NCBI RefSeq assembly: GCF_007923265.1
Contig: NZ_VOJA01000003.1
Coordinates: 310,001-374,000 of the forward strand
Reading direction: 5' to 3'
Origin: Francisella salimarina
GTDB taxonomy: Bacteria; Pseudomonadota; Gammaproteobacteria; Francisellales; Francisellaceae
Length of the DNA: 64,000 nt
Position 1 is the first letter of the stretch, and each line of letters begins with the position of its first letter. A program made the translations under genes and the position numbers. Below, piece by piece: positions 18,311-28,599 of the stretch. Below the pieces are notes generated by a model. It worked only from the letters and a program-made list of their open reading frames with translations, did no database searches and had not been told where the DNA came from.

Positions 18311-19489
18311 TTATTTGTACTCAGGAACCTCAATTGGATCTTTAAATATTCCAGCACCTATGAATTTAGAGATAACTGGAGTAGATGATATTTTAACTGT
18401 AATAGTCGATAAGTATTTTTTAACTATTTCATCAGATGCTGCTACAGATAGGTTGGTAAGCCCAACTTTTTGCTTTCTAGCTATAATATCTTTTAATCTA
18501 TGTTGCCATTGATCAAAAGCAATATTATAGTCACCATTTGCTTTATGAAGTTCACCAGCTAATACATAAGCCTCAACGATTGCAAATATACTTCCAAGCC
18601 CCATTAATATAGATGGGCAAGCAGCAGAGTCTCCAACAAGAGCAACTCTTCCTTTATGCCAAGTATCCATGCGTATTTGACTGACTTTATCAAAATAGAT
18701 TTCCTCCACATCATTTAACTTGTTAAGTATATCGGGAGTCTCCCAGCCAAAGTCATGAAAAGATTTTTGTAGTAGTTCTTTTTTTTGCTCTAAAGTTGCT
18801 GGGAATTGTTTCACAAGTTCAGCATCTAATGTAAACATAATCAAAGTTTCATCTTGGTCTAGACATACTCTTGCTACTTGTTGCTTCTCACCTACGCTTA
18901 GAGCATAAGTATATTTCTCATAATGATCGTATTTTTTGAGAGAAAGAGCTGCTACATATTTATCCAATTCATATTCTTGATATTCTGACTTGTCAAAAGC
19001 GATGTTACGTATATGAGAGTGTAAGCCATCAGTTCCTATAACCAAATCAAAGTCCTCTTTAGTTCCATCGCTAAGATGAGTAGTTATAGTTTTATCTTTT
19101 TCTTCTATTTTCTCGATAGATGTACCAAACCTAATATCTATACCTTCGCAAGCTTTATAAATAGTTTCTGCAATATCTCCGCGTTTGACACTTAGAAAGT
19201 CATCATAGTTATCAGTGATAAGAGATGAGATATTAACTTTTGAAGATCTTCTACCACTTTGATCAAAACAGTGAATATTCTTAATTTGATAAGATTTCTC
19301 TTTAAGTTGCTCAAATAGTCCCATCTTTCTCACTACTTCACAGGCAGGACCCCAGAAATCAACTAGGTAACCACCAGTTCTAAATTCCGAAGCTTTTTCA
19401 AAAAGAGTAGGTTGGAATCCATACTCTCTCAACCACCATGCTAAAGTTGTACCTGCTATGCCAGTACCATTTATTGCAATTCTTTTCAT
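18311..19489 (-). CDS. FAD-dependent monooxygenase (PHBH/TetX-like)
   Basis: A 392-residue flavoprotein of the aromatic-hydroxylase type. N-terminal GxGxxG dinucleotide fold (GTGIAGTTLAWWLREYG), mid-protein GTDGLHSHIR (the DG motif), and late GDSAACPSILMGLG (the second FAD motif), then helical C-terminus. Start 19489 is chosen because AGGA lies 8 bases upstream; the ATG at 19495 and an upstream one at 19570 are less well placed. Substrate is unknown; drug or aromatic hydroxylation is only a family possibility. It sits inverted between hflX and hflK. Confidence 0.85.
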   Translation of the reverse strand: MKRIAINGTGIAGTTLAWWLREYGFQPTLFEKASEFRTGGYLVDFWGPACEVVRKMGLFEQLKEKSYQIKNIHCFDQSGRRSSKVNISSLITDNYDDFLSVKRGDIAETIYKACEGIDIRFGTSIEKIEEKDKTITTHLSDGTKEDFDLVIGTDGLHSHIRNIAFDKSEYQEYELDKYVAALSLKKYDHYEKYTYALSVGEKQQVARVCLDQDETLIMFTLDAELVKQFPATLEQKKELLQKSFHDFGWETPDILNKLNDVEEIYFDKVSQIRMDTWHKGRVALVGDSAACPSILMGLGSIFAIVEAYVLAGELHKANGDYNIAFDQWQHRLKDIIARKQKVGLTNLSVAASDEIVKKYLSTITVKISSTPVISKFIGAGIFKDPIEVPEYK

Positions 19490-19681
19490 TTTCATATTCC
19501 TAAGAAATGTATCTCTATTATAGATTTTAGAGTTATATTGATAGTTATTCAATACAGCTTTACTGTGCATTTGATATTTATTTGTAGATAGTGCAAAAAA
19601 TATAGGAAAATTTATATATAATAGGTAGGATAAAAATTATTCAATACTATTTTGGATTAGGAATTATAGGAATAACTATTT

Positions 19682-20749
19682 ATGATAAAAAAGCTTAAAG
19701 AAAAATGGTTCTGGAGCAAAAACTCGGAGCAAGGGCCACCAGACTTAGAGGAAATAATCAAAAAATTCTTTGGCAAAAAGTCAAAGAAGAACGATGATGA
19801 GAATGAGAGTATTTATTCAAAAAATGCTAACAAGAATAAACCTATTTTTGATAAACCTCCTGTAGCTAAGATTGCATCTATAGTTGTGGCAGTATTGATA
19901 GTTGCATGGATAGGTTTTGGTTTTTATGTAGTACAACCAGCTGAGCAAGCTGCTGTTCTTAGATTAGGCAAATTCTCAAAAATGGTAGAACCTGGTCTAC
20001 ACTGGCATCCTATTGGTATTGATAAGGTGTACAAAGAGAATGTTCAAGAGCTTAAAACTACGTCGTTAAAGCGTGATATGCTTACATCTGAAGAGAATAT
20101 TGTTCATATTTCTTTTACAGTTCAATATCGTATTGCAGATTTAGAGAAATATTTATTTGCTAATGTAAACACAACACGACTATTGCAACAAGCTTTAGAA
20201 AGTGCTGTTAGACAGGTTGTTGGTGAAAATAAACTAGAGCAGATATTAACTACCAATAGGGCTGTGATTACGCAACAAGTCCGTAAAGAGATGGAAGCAC
20301 TACTAAAGTCTTATAATACAGGTATATATATTAGTGAAGTGATTATGCAACCAGCTCAAGCACCTGATGCTGTTAAAAGTGCATTTGATGATGTAATCAA
20401 GGCTCGTGAAGATCGTGAAAGGGAGCAAAATGAAGCTGAAGCTTATGCTAACAGAGTAGTGCCAGTTGCACAAGGTAAAGCTCAAAGAATTGTTGATCAG
20501 GCTAACGCTTATAAACAAAAAATTGTTTTAGAAGCTCAAGGTGAAGTTGCCCAGTTTGAACAATTATTACCAATATACAAAAAATCTCCTGATATAGTTA
20601 TGAATCAAATGTATTTTAATACTATTTCAAATGTACTTCAGCATAATAAGATATTCTTAATAGATGGTGATGGTGCAAAAAATATTTTCTATGGTTTAGA
20701 TAATGCTCAAAAGCAAGCATTATTACCAAATACTCAAGGAGGTAACTAA
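19682..20749 (+). CDS. hflK: HflK, SPFH membrane regulator of FtsH
   Basis: A 355-residue inner-membrane SPFH-domain protein. Gly/Pro-poor acidic N-terminus, one membrane segment (about residues 60-83, IASIVVAVLIVAWIGFGFYV), then the SPFH core (QPAEQAAVLRLGKFSK) and a long coiled coil (AREDREREQNEAEAYANRVV). With HflC it forms a cage around the FtsH protease. It ends one base before the hflC start; an AAGGAGG ribosome binding site for hflC lies within its 3' end. Confidence 0.96.
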   Translation: MIKKLKEKWFWSKNSEQGPPDLEEIIKKFFGKKSKKNDDENESIYSKNANKNKPIFDKPPVAKIASIVVAVLIVAWIGFGFYVVQPAEQAAVLRLGKFSKMVEPGLHWHPIGIDKVYKENVQELKTTSLKRDMLTSEENIVHISFTVQYRIADLEKYLFANVNTTRLLQQALESAVRQVVGENKLEQILTTNRAVITQQVRKEMEALLKSYNTGIYISEVIMQPAQAPDAVKSAFDDVIKAREDREREQNEAEAYANRVVPVAQGKAQRIVDQANAYKQKIVLEAQGEVAQFEQLLPIYKKSPDIVMNQMYFNTISNVLQHNKIFLIDGDGAKNIFYGLDNAQKQALLPNTQGGN

Positions 20750-20750
20750 G

Positions 20751-21677
20751 ATGAGTAAGTTTCTAAAAATATTCTTAGTACTTATAGTGGTTGCTTCTGT
20801 GGTGGTTTTGAGTACTAAATTTATTGTTAAAGAAGGATCAGAGGCAGTTATTTTAAGACTAGGAGAGCTAGTTAAAGATAAAGATGGTAAAGCAATTGAG
20901 TATGAGCCTGGCTTGCATGTTAAGATTCCATTTATTGATACAGTCAAAACTTATGATATGCGTAATAGAGTATTAGAAGCAGACTCAGCTCGTGTTGTTA
21001 CAAAAGAGCAGAAAGATGTTCTAATTAATGCTTATGTTGTGTGGAAAGTTAGTAATAGTAATATCTCAAAATTCTATACGAGTACAAGTGGAAGTGTAGA
21101 AAGAGCAGAAACTTTATTGAAACAGTTTTTAGAGTCTTCTTTGAGAGCAGAAGTTGGTAACAATGATATTCAAAGCCTAATCAATAATAATCGTGATAAG
21201 TTAATGATTGCTCTGACAAATAGTGTCCAAAAGCAAGCTAAGCAAATCGGTGTTGATGTTATAGATGTAAGAGTTAAGCAAATTGATTTACCAGATACTG
21301 TTACGGACTCTATTTACCAAAGAATGAGATCTTCACGTCAGAAAGTTGCAGCTTCTATTAGAGCTGAAGGTAAACAGTTGGCTGAAAAGATTAATGCAGC
21401 AGCAGATGCTAAAGTTACTGTAACAATGGCGGAGGCTGAGAGAGAATCTAAGATCATAAGAGCTGAAGCTGATGCTAAAGCAGCTAAGATATTTACAGAG
21501 GCTTACTCTAAGTCCGTACCACTTTATGAATTCTTAAAGAGTATGAACTCTTATAAAGAAAGCTTTAATGGTAAAAATGAAGTTGTATTTATGCTAAAAC
21601 CAGATAGTAAGTTTTTCCAAGGTTTTAAGTTAGAACCAGATAGTAAGCTTGCAGAAGATATGAAGGAAGCAAAATAA
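20751..21677 (+). CDS. hflC: HflC, SPFH membrane regulator of FtsH
   Basis: A 308-residue partner of HflK. Start ATG 20751 (MSKFLKIFLVLIVVASVVVL) is chosen over 20703 because AAGGAGG lies directly upstream and the membrane helix then begins at residue 5. SPFH core (VKEGSEAVILRLGE), coiled coil rich in Ala/Glu (RAEADAKAAKIFTEAY). It ends 2 bases before the phosphatase gene, so hflK-hflC-ptp-ysxC look like one operon. Confidence 0.96.
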   Translation: MSKFLKIFLVLIVVASVVVLSTKFIVKEGSEAVILRLGELVKDKDGKAIEYEPGLHVKIPFIDTVKTYDMRNRVLEADSARVVTKEQKDVLINAYVVWKVSNSNISKFYTSTSGSVERAETLLKQFLESSLRAEVGNNDIQSLINNNRDKLMIALTNSVQKQAKQIGVDVIDVRVKQIDLPDTVTDSIYQRMRSSRQKVAASIRAEGKQLAEKINAAADAKVTVTMAEAERESKIIRAEADAKAAKIFTEAYSKSVPLYEFLKSMNSYKESFNGKNEVVFMLKPDSKFFQGFKLEPDSKLAEDMKEAK

Positions 21678-21679
21678 AA

Positions 21680-22165
21680 ATGACTAAAGTAAAAGTGCTT
21701 TTTGTATGTAAAGGTAACATTTGTAGATCACCAACTGCTCATGGTATTTTTAGAGATATTGTCAAACAAAATGCCTTAGAGAATCATATTCATGTTGCAT
21801 CTTGTGGCACTAGTTCACGTATGTGGGGACATGAAGGCCATGGAGCTGATTTACGCTCTATAGAAACGGCTAAGAAATATGATTGTAATCTTTCAGATCA
21901 GATTTCTCAGCAATTAGAGGAAACTGATTTTGCAGAATATGATTATATAGTTGCGATGGATCAAGAAAATATTGATACAATGAGAGAAATGTTTCCAAAT
22001 GCTGATTTTTCAAAGGTATCAAGGATGTTGCAGTATGCTCCAACAATTGAGTTGACTGATGTGCCAGATCCATATTATCAAAGTAATTTTGAAAAGGTAT
22101 TCCTTATGATAGATACTGCCTGTCACGGACTTTTTGAAAAAATAAAGTTAGAGTATAAATTATGA
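21680..22165 (+). CDS. Low-molecular-weight protein tyrosine phosphatase
   Basis: A 161-residue cysteine phosphatase. The P-loop is intact at the N-terminus: [17 protein letters not shown] (Cys-x5-Arg-Ser), and the general acid is the aspartate in VPDPYYQ. Physiological substrate not deducible. Its last 4 bases overlap the start of ysxC (ATGA), a sign of translational coupling. Confidence 0.93.
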   Translation: MTKVKVLFVCKGNICRSPTAHGIFRDIVKQNALENHIHVASCGTSSRMWGHEGHGADLRSIETAKKYDCNLSDQISQQLEETDFAEYDYIVAMDQENIDTMREMFPNADFSKVSRMLQYAPTIELTDVPDPYYQSNFEKVFLMIDTACHGLFEKIKLEYKL

Positions 22166-22755
22166 ATTACACTAAAGCAAAATACATAATGGGTGCTGCA
22201 AAAGTTTCTCAACTTCCAGAAGATAATGGTATAGAGGTAGCTTTTGCTGGGCGCTCGAACGCAGGTAAGTCTAGTGCTCTTAATACTCTTACAGACCAAA
22301 AAGGTCTTGCTAGAGTAAGTAAGACCCCTGGTAGAACTCAGTTAATTAACTTATTTGATTTGGGAGATAATAAGCGTTTAGTTGATTTACCTGGTTATGG
22401 TTATGCAAAGGTTTCTGAAGCTATAAAGAGACAGTGGCAAAGTGAAATGGAGAGCTATTTGACTTCACGTAAATGTCTTGGTGGTATCGTACTTTTGGTA
22501 GATTCTCGTCATGATTTAAAAGAGTTTGACTCTTTGATGATTGAGATGGCAATATCTTTTGACTTGAACTTACATATTCTTTTGACAAAGGCAGATAAGC
22601 TAAATAATAAAGAAAGAGCCCAAGCAAATAGAATGATAGAGAGTTTTTTAAAAACTTTTATCCGTACAGATAAAATTTCATACCAGTTATTTTCTTCATT
22701 AAGTAAAATGGGTTTAGATAAGCTAAAAGAAAGACTCGATACTTGGTATCAATAA
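22162..22755 (+). CDS. engB: Ribosome biogenesis GTP-binding protein YsxC/EngB
   Basis: A 197-residue TrmE-Era-type GTPase needed for large-subunit assembly. G1 [10 protein letters not shown]2 TPGRTQ, G3 DLPGYGYA, G4 TKADK. Length and motifs are canonical. Overlaps the phosphatase gene by 4 bases. Confidence 0.95.
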   Translation: MNYTKAKYIMGAAKVSQLPEDNGIEVAFAGRSNAGKSSALNTLTDQKGLARVSKTPGRTQLINLFDLGDNKRLVDLPGYGYAKVSEAIKRQWQSEMESYLTSRKCLGGIVLLVDSRHDLKEFDSLMIEMAISFDLNLHILLTKADKLNNKERAQANRMIESFLKTFIRTDKISYQLFSSLSKMGLDKLKERLDTWYQ

Positions 22756-22814
22756 TACTAGAAATACTTTTGTTATATAGATTATCAATTGTTACTTAAT
22801 TAAAATAGCCTGTA

Positions 22815-22831
22815 TAGAATATTCAATTCTA
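22815..22831. promoter_or_regulatory. Small dyad upstream of thrC (possible operator)
   Basis: TAGAAT, ATTCA, ATTCTA: a perfect 6-base inverted repeat in the 141-base gap before thrC, next to a weak promoter-like pair (TTGTTA 22789-22794, TATAGA 22813-22818). No leader peptide rich in Thr, Ile, Leu or Val codons was seen. Weak evidence. Confidence 0.25.
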
Positions 22832-22896
22832 AGTTAAAATACTTTAGTATAAAGTAGATCTAAAATCTTTTATAAAATATGAGGTAATTCTAAAGA

Positions 22897-24693
22897 ATGT
22901 ATAAAATATTAAACTTTTACACCAAAGAAGAAGTTTCTACAGATAGTTTTGTCTTTGCAGGGGAAAATGAGCCCTGGGAAATCCAGATGAATATTGATGA
23001 AATTAGTAAGAAAATCAATAAAGATTATTTTACTCAAGCATCACCGTGTCTATCCAAATATATACCATTTATGCCGATAAAGGATCCATCAAGTTTTGTA
23101 TCTTTAAGAGAGTCGGCAACTCCACTGCTTAAGAGTAAAATTATTGGTAAAGAGCTGGGAATTAATCTGTATTTTAAAGTCGAAGGTAAAAACCCTACAG
23201 GATCATTCAAAGATAGAGGATCAGCAGTTGATATTACAGTTGCAAAAGAGCTTGGAGCTAAGGGTATTGTGCTAGCATCTACTGGTAATATGGCGGCTTC
23301 ATGTGCTTGTTATGCAGCAGCTGCGAAGATGCCGTGTTTTATTATTGTGCCAGAAGGAGTTGCAGCTTCTAAGTTAGCTCAAGTAATGTCTTATGGTGGG
23401 AAAATAGTTCAAGTTAAAGGTAGCTATAATGAAGCAGCAAAATTAGCTTATGATATCGCAAAATCTAAAGATTTTTTCCTTGCTGGGGATTACGCGTTTA
23501 GGGTAGAGGGTCAGAAGACAGCAGCATTTGAGCTTATAGATCAGTTACTGTTCCAAGTTCCAGATGAAGTTATAGTTCCTATAGGTTGCGGTACTAATAT
23601 GACAGCATACTATAAAGGATTTAGTGAATATAAAGAGTTAGGATTTATTAAATCTGTTCCTAAGCTTACAGGTGTTCAATCAACAGAGGCTGATACATTA
23701 GCTAGAGCATATCAGAAAAATCAAAATAGGATTGAGCCACTAAAAACAGCAAATACAATTGCGACTGCAATAGCTGTGCCATATCCTATCGATGGTGATA
23801 AAGCTATAGATGCAATATATAGCACGGGTGGAGAATCTACTGCTGTAACAGATATGAAGATGTTGGAAGCACAATACTTGCTGTCAACTAAAGAAGGGTT
23901 ATTTGTAGAATTAGCATCAGCGTCAACTATTGCTCACTTACTCAAAAAATATGAGGAAGGTAAGCTTCAAAAGGGAAGTACGGTAGTATGCGTGTTATCT
24001 GGAGAAGGTTTGAAAGACCCTGCGGTAGTGCTAAAATCTGCTATTCAACCACCAATTATATATCCGACAGAGATAGATTTTGACAGGCTTTATAATAGCC
24101 ATTTCTTTGATAATAAAACGATGTTATTCATAGAGCAAAATGAAGTAATATTTGATCAAGTTCCAACTCTTGAGGAAGTTAAAAAAACTCTAGGCGAATT
24201 GTTTGGTGCAAATTATGATAAGAATTTCTTGGCTAAGGTTAGAGAACTGATTGAGAGATTCTTAGTAAAGGGTAAGTCAATTAATGTCTCTGATATACAA
24301 GATATTATACAAGATGCTACTGAGATGGCAGATGCTATCAGTAAAGATATCTTAGATGTACAGTCATTTAAGGTAAATGTGGAGCTTGATCAAAAATCTG
24401 TGGCTGAAGTTACTGTTAAGGTTGCAGACCAGTTATATTTTGCATCAAGTTCTGGTGTTGGACCTGTAGATGCTGTTTTAAATGCTTTATGTAAAGCCTG
24501 TCCTAGTGATATTAGCTATAAGCTGACTGACTATAAGGTTAAAATACGTGGTCAGGGTGCTGATGCTGTTGTTTATGTAGAAATGAGCTTGGAAAAAGAA
24601 GGTATTAAAAGTATTGGTAAAGCTGTTTCTCCAGATATAATCCAAGCTTCAGTAGAGGCTTTTATTGATGCTTATAATATTGCATATGCATAG
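22897..24693 (+). CDS. thrC: Threonine synthase fused to a LeuA-type allosteric (dimerisation) domain
   Basis: 598 residues. Residues about 60-400 are a PLP-dependent threonine synthase: GKNPTGSFKDRGS with the PLP lysine at 105 (SFKDRG is the ThrC form; threonine dehydratase has SFKxRGA), ASTGNMAAS phosphate-binding loop, and VPIGCGTNM. A helical linker follows. Residues about 487-598 match the regulatory domain of 2-isopropylmalate/citramalate synthases (SSGVGPVDAVLNAL, LTDYKVKIRGQGADAVVYVEM, and an ending DIIQASVEAFIDAYNIA). That domain binds leucine or isoleucine in LeuA/CimA, so feedback control is inferred. ThrC normally ends near 430-470 residues. It lies directly upstream of ilvD. Confidence 0.9.
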   Translation: MYKILNFYTKEEVSTDSFVFAGENEPWEIQMNIDEISKKINKDYFTQASPCLSKYIPFMPIKDPSSFVSLRESATPLLKSKIIGKELGINLYFKVEGKNPTGSFKDRGSAVDITVAKELGAKGIVLASTGNMAASCACYAAAAKMPCFIIVPEGVAASKLAQVMSYGGKIVQVKGSYNEAAKLAYDIAKSKDFFLAGDYAFRVEGQKTAAFELIDQLLFQVPDEVIVPIGCGTNMTAYYKGFSEYKELGFIKSVPKLTGVQSTEADTLARAYQKNQNRIEPLKTANTIATAIAVPYPIDGDKAIDAIYSTGGESTAVTDMKMLEAQYLLSTKEGLFVELASASTIAHLLKKYEEGKLQKGSTVVCVLSGEGLKDPAVVLKSAIQPPIIYPTEIDFDRLYNSHFFDNKTMLFIEQNEVIFDQVPTLEEVKKTLGELFGANYDKNFLAKVRELIERFLVKGKSINVSDIQDIIQDATEMADAISKDILDVQSFKVNVELDQKSVAEVTVKVADQLYFASSSGVGPVDAVLNALCKACPSDISYKLTDYKVKIRGQGADAVVYVEMSLEKEGIKSIGKAVSPDIIQASVEAFIDAYNIAYA

Positions 24694-24714
24694 AAAATAT
24701 TTGAGGTGAAATTA

Positions 24715-26397
24715 ATGAAAAAAGAGTTGAATAAATATAGTAAAAGATTGACAGAAGATAAATCGCAAGGTGCTTCTCAGGCTATGTTATACGGCACGGG
24801 GATGAGTGATAACGATATGCATAAGCCTCAAATTGGTATTGCTAGTGTATGGTATGAAGGTAATACTTGTAATATGCATTTAAACCAACTTGCTCAATTT
24901 GTCAAAAATAGTGTTGAAAAAGAGAACCTCAAAAGCATGAGGTTTAATACTATAGGTGTTAGTGACGGTATTTCTATGGGCACAGATGGTATGAGTTATT
25001 CTCTGCAGTCTAGAGACCTTATTGCAGATTCAATTGAAACTGTAATGTCTGCGCACTGGTATGATGGGCTAATATCTATACCTGGCTGTGATAAGAATAT
25101 GCCAGGATGTATGATGGCTTTAGGTAGACTTAATAGACCAGGATTCGTGATCTACGGAGGTACTATCCAAGCTGGGGTTATGCGTGGTAAGCCAATTGAT
25201 ATTGTTACAGCATTTCAGAGTTATGGTGCTTGTATATCTGGACAAATCACAGAACAAGAGCGTCAAGAAACTATCAAAAAAGCATGCCCAGGAGCTGGAG
25301 CATGCGGTGGTATGTATACTGCAAATACTATGGCGTGTGCTATAGAAGCTTTAGGAATGAGTTTACCATTTAGCTCATCAACTCCAGCAACTTCTGTTGA
25401 GAAAGTACAAGAGTGCGATAAAGCTGGTGAAACTATCAGAAATCTTTTAGAGCTAGATATTAAGCCGAGAGATATTATGACCCGTAGAGCTTTTGAAAAT
25501 GCAATGGTTCTTATTACAGTTATGGGTGGTTCAACAAATGCGGTACTTCATTTATTGGCTATGGCAAGTTCAGTTGACGTTGACTTGAATATTGATGACT
25601 TCCAAGAGATAGCCAATAAAACTCCAGTTTTGGCTGATTTTAAACCAAGTGGTAAATATGTAATGGCTGACTTACATGCGATAGGTGGTACACCAGCTGT
25701 AATGAAAATGTTACTAAAAGCAGGTATGTTGCATGGTGATTGTTTAACGGTAACTGGTAAGACTTTAGCGGAGAATCTTGAGAGTGTAGCAGATCTGCCT
25801 GAGGATAATGCAATTATTCACAAGTTAGACAATCCTATTAAAAAAACTGGTCATTTACAAATCTTAAAAGGTAATGTTGCTCCGGAAGGATCTGTGGCTA
25901 AAATAACGGGTAAAGAAGGAGAAATCTTCACCGGTGTAGCAAATGTTTTTGATTCAGAAGAAGAGATGGTTGTTGCAGTTGAAGAGGGAAGCATTAAAAA
26001 AGGCGATGTAATAGTTATACGTTATGAAGGTCCTAAAGGTGGTCCTGGTATGCCTGAGATGCTTAAACCAACATCACTCATAATGGGTGCTGGGCTAGGT
26101 CAAGATGTTGCTTTAATAACAGATGGACGTTTTTCAGGTGGTTCGCATGGCTTTATTGTAGGACATATAGCCCCAGAAGCCTATGAAGGTGGTATGTTAG
26201 CATTATTAGAAAATGGCGATAAAATTACTATTGATGCAATTAATAACGTTATAAATGTTGACTTATCAGATCAAGAGATTGCTCAAAGAAAATCAAAGTG
26301 GCAAGCGCCTAAGCAAAAGGCAAATAGAGGAACGCTTAAGAAATATATAAAAACAGTTTCATCAGCTTCAACAGGATGCGTTACAGATTTAGATTAA
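24715..26397 (+). CDS. ilvD: Dihydroxy-acid dehydratase
   Basis: 560 residues from ATG 24715; a GTG at 24706 overlaps the GAGGTG ribosome binding site, so the ATG is preferred. Fe-S dehydratase of valine/isoleucine synthesis (dihydroxy-isovalerate to ketoisovalerate). Cluster cysteines are seen in the [17 protein letters not shown] and [10 protein letters not shown] blocks; [23 protein letters not shown] is the C-terminal signature. It follows thrC after 21 bases. Confidence 0.96.
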   Translation: MKKELNKYSKRLTEDKSQGASQAMLYGTGMSDNDMHKPQIGIASVWYEGNTCNMHLNQLAQFVKNSVEKENLKSMRFNTIGVSDGISMGTDGMSYSLQSRDLIADSIETVMSAHWYDGLISIPGCDKNMPGCMMALGRLNRPGFVIYGGTIQAGVMRGKPIDIVTAFQSYGACISGQITEQERQETIKKACPGAGACGGMYTANTMACAIEALGMSLPFSSSTPATSVEKVQECDKAGETIRNLLELDIKPRDIMTRRAFENAMVLITVMGGSTNAVLHLLAMASSVDVDLNIDDFQEIANKTPVLADFKPSGKYVMADLHAIGGTPAVMKMLLKAGMLHGDCLTVTGKTLAENLESVADLPEDNAIIHKLDNPIKKTGHLQILKGNVAPEGSVAKITGKEGEIFTGVANVFDSEEEMVVAVEEGSIKKGDVIVIRYEGPKGGPGMPEMLKPTSLIMGAGLGQDVALITDGRFSGGSHGFIVGHIAPEAYEGGMLALLENGDKITIDAINNVINVDLSDQEIAQRKSKWQAPKQKANRGTLKKYIKTVSSASTGCVTDLD

Positions 26398-26434
26398 AAA
26401 TTTGTAAAAAAAACTACTAAATATACTTTTTCTA

Positions 26435-26463
26435 TTTAAAAATTTCAAGTCCATGTCTATAAT
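26435..26463 (+). promoter_or_regulatory. Candidate ilvB promoter
   Basis: TTTAAA (26435-26440) and TATAAT (26458-26463), 17-base spacer, about 80 bases before the ilvB ATG at 26545, which has an AAAAGGAGAG ribosome binding site. No attenuator hairpin or leader peptide was recognised. Confidence 0.45.
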
Positions 26464-26544
26464 GATTTAACATTTAGTGATTTAATAACATTGCTGAGTG
26501 TAGTTAAGTGTTGAATAATATTGAAAAAAGGAGAGTGCTAAAGT

Positions 26545-28242
26545 ATGAAAATAACAGGCTCTCAAGCCATCGTGAAATCATTGGAAGCTCAAGGGGTTGA
26601 TTGTGTATTTGGGTATCCTGGCGGTGCTATTATGCCTACGTACGATGCTTTGCATGAGTCAAGGGACAAAGTTCACCATGTTTTGGTTAGACATGAGCAA
26701 GGTGCGGTACATGCAGCAGTAGGTTATGCTAGAGCTACTGAAAAAGTTGGTGTTGCAATAGCAACTTCAGGACCTGGAGCAACAAATCTTATTACAGGAA
26801 TTGCTGATGCGCAGATCGACTCGGTTCCTATTGTTTGTATCACAGGTCAGGTTTTTAGTCCATTGTTAGGTACTGATGCTTTTCAGGAAGCAGATATTAT
26901 AGGAATGTCTGTCGCGGCTACTAAATGGAATTATCAAATAACAGACCCTAATGAGATACCAGAAGTATTCAAAAAAGCTTTTGAGATAGCTTCTAACGGT
27001 AGACCAGGGGCTGTACTTATTGATATTACAAAAGATGCTCAAGTTGGCATGATGGAATATAAAGAGGCTATTGGAAATAAGTTAGGGAAGTGGTTGCATA
27101 AGCCAACTATAAATATGGATGATATTTTAAAAGCTTCTGAATATATTAATAGTGCTAAGAAGCCTATTTTGATCACTGGACATGGTGTAATGCTATCTGG
27201 AGCTGAGGAAGCTGTTCTAAAAGTTGCTGAGAAAGGAAATATACCAGTTGTAAGTACACTGTTGGGCTTATCAGCTTTTCCTTATAATCATCAACTTTAC
27301 AAGGGTATGTTAGGGATGCATGGTAATTATGCAGCGAATGTTCTTTGTAACGAAGCAGATGTGGTAATAGCAGTCGGTATGAGATTTGATGATAGAGTAA
27401 CTGGTGATTTGAATCATTATTTGCCAAATGCAAAGATTATTCATATAGAAATTGATCCCTCTGAAATTAACAAAAATGTTAAGGCAGATATTGGTATTAA
27501 TGCTGATGCAAAAGAAGCGCTAAATTGTTTGTTACCATATATTGCTAATAACTCTCACAGTGAGTGGCATCAGGAGTTTGCATCTGAGCATGATAAAGAA
27601 GTCAAAGCTATCATCAATGATGAAACTATGCCTGTTGAAGGCGAAATTAAAATGGCTGAGGTGATTAGTTTACTTTCAAAAGAAACTAATGGACGAGCTA
27701 TTGTAGTATCTGATGTTGGGCAGCATCAAATGATTGCTGCTAGATATTACCAATTTTTAGAAACTAATTCTCATATTAGTTCTGGTGGCTTAGGTACAAT
27801 GGGATTTGCATTACCGGCTGCTATTGGTGCTAAGATGGGTGTTAAGGATAATAGAACAGTCGTCGCTGTAATTGGTGATGGAGGCTTTCAAATGAATATC
27901 CAAGAGCTTGCAGTACTTAACCAAGAAGGTATTAATGTTAAGGTTCTAATATTGAATAACTCTTTCTTAGGTATGGTTCGTCAATGGCAGGAGTTATTTT
28001 TTGAGAGTAGATATTCTTATACAAAAATATCATCACCAGATTTTGTGAAAGTAGCAGAAGCATATGGAATACAGGCTGAAAGAGTAAAAGAAAGAAGAGA
28101 ACTAAAAGACGCATTAATTAGATTTCTTAACTCTGATAGCTCATATTTGCTTGAGGTAATGGTAGAAAATCAGGAAAATGTTTTTCCTATGGTTCCAGCT
28201 GGAGAATCGATTAGTAACACAAAGCTTGGTGTAGAGGAGTAG
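26545..28242 (+). CDS. ilvB: Acetolactate synthase large subunit
   Basis: 565 residues; TPP- and FAD-dependent AHAS catalytic subunit. The catalytic glutamate is in [20 protein letters not shown]-binding in the middle domain ([11 protein letters not shown]), and the TPP motif is GDGGFQMN...NN. Produces acetolactate or acetohydroxybutyrate for valine, leucine and isoleucine. ilvH follows after 4 bases. Confidence 0.96.
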   Translation: MKITGSQAIVKSLEAQGVDCVFGYPGGAIMPTYDALHESRDKVHHVLVRHEQGAVHAAVGYARATEKVGVAIATSGPGATNLITGIADAQIDSVPIVCITGQVFSPLLGTDAFQEADIIGMSVAATKWNYQITDPNEIPEVFKKAFEIASNGRPGAVLIDITKDAQVGMMEYKEAIGNKLGKWLHKPTINMDDILKASEYINSAKKPILITGHGVMLSGAEEAVLKVAEKGNIPVVSTLLGLSAFPYNHQLYKGMLGMHGNYAANVLCNEADVVIAVGMRFDDRVTGDLNHYLPNAKIIHIEIDPSEINKNVKADIGINADAKEALNCLLPYIANNSHSEWHQEFASEHDKEVKAIINDETMPVEGEIKMAEVISLLSKETNGRAIVVSDVGQHQMIAARYYQFLETNSHISSGGLGTMGFALPAAIGAKMGVKDNRTVVAVIGDGGFQMNIQELAVLNQEGINVKVLILNNSFLGMVRQWQELFFESRYSYTKISSPDFVKVAEAYGIQAERVKERRELKDALIRFLNSDSSYLLEVMVENQENVFPMVPAGESISNTKLGVEE

Positions 28243-28246
28243 AGCT

Positions 28247-28564
28247 ATGAGTGAAAATATATATTTTATAACAATGAATACTGAAAATACTCTTTGTGTG
28301 TTACAAAGAATCTCTTCTGTGTTATCACGTAATCGCGTTAATATAGAGCAACTAACAGTATTTGAAACAGCAAACAAGGGTATTTCTCATTTCAATCTTG
28401 TAGTACATGGTACACAAGAAAAAATAGAGAAAATCGTAAAAAAGCTAGCAAATGTGATCGAAGTAATAGATATTAATATTACAAACTGTTTACCAATGCA
28501 AGGAGCTGTAGTAAGTGAAGTTCCTCAAAGTGTGAGAACAGTTAGTCAAAGAAAGGCAGCTTAA
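28247..28564 (+). CDS. ilvH: Acetolactate synthase small (regulatory) subunit
   Basis: 105 residues: a single ACT domain (ENTLCVLQRISSVLSRNRVNIEQLTV) with a short tail. This is the short form, lacking the roughly 60-residue C-terminal extension of E. coli IlvH, similar in size to IlvN/IlvM types. It would confer valine feedback and stabilise IlvB. GAGGAG ribosome binding site. Immediately downstream is the decayed ilvC. Confidence 0.92.
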   Translation: MSENIYFITMNTENTLCVLQRISSVLSRNRVNIEQLTVFETANKGISHFNLVVHGTQEKIEKIVKKLANVIEVIDINITNCLPMQGAVVSEVPQSVRTVSQRKAA

Positions 28565-28599
28565 TATTAAAATTTATGAGAAAATAACAAATCACATAG

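Noticed and set aside
22756-22896. Threonine/isoleucine attenuator upstream of thrC
   Set aside because: No leader peptide rich in Thr, Ile, Leu or Val codons and no GC-rich terminator hairpin were seen.
26453-26470. Possible leader peptide (Met-Ser-Ile-Met-Ile) before ilvB for attenuation
   Set aside because: Only five codons, overlaps the candidate -10 box, and no terminator/antiterminator pair follows.
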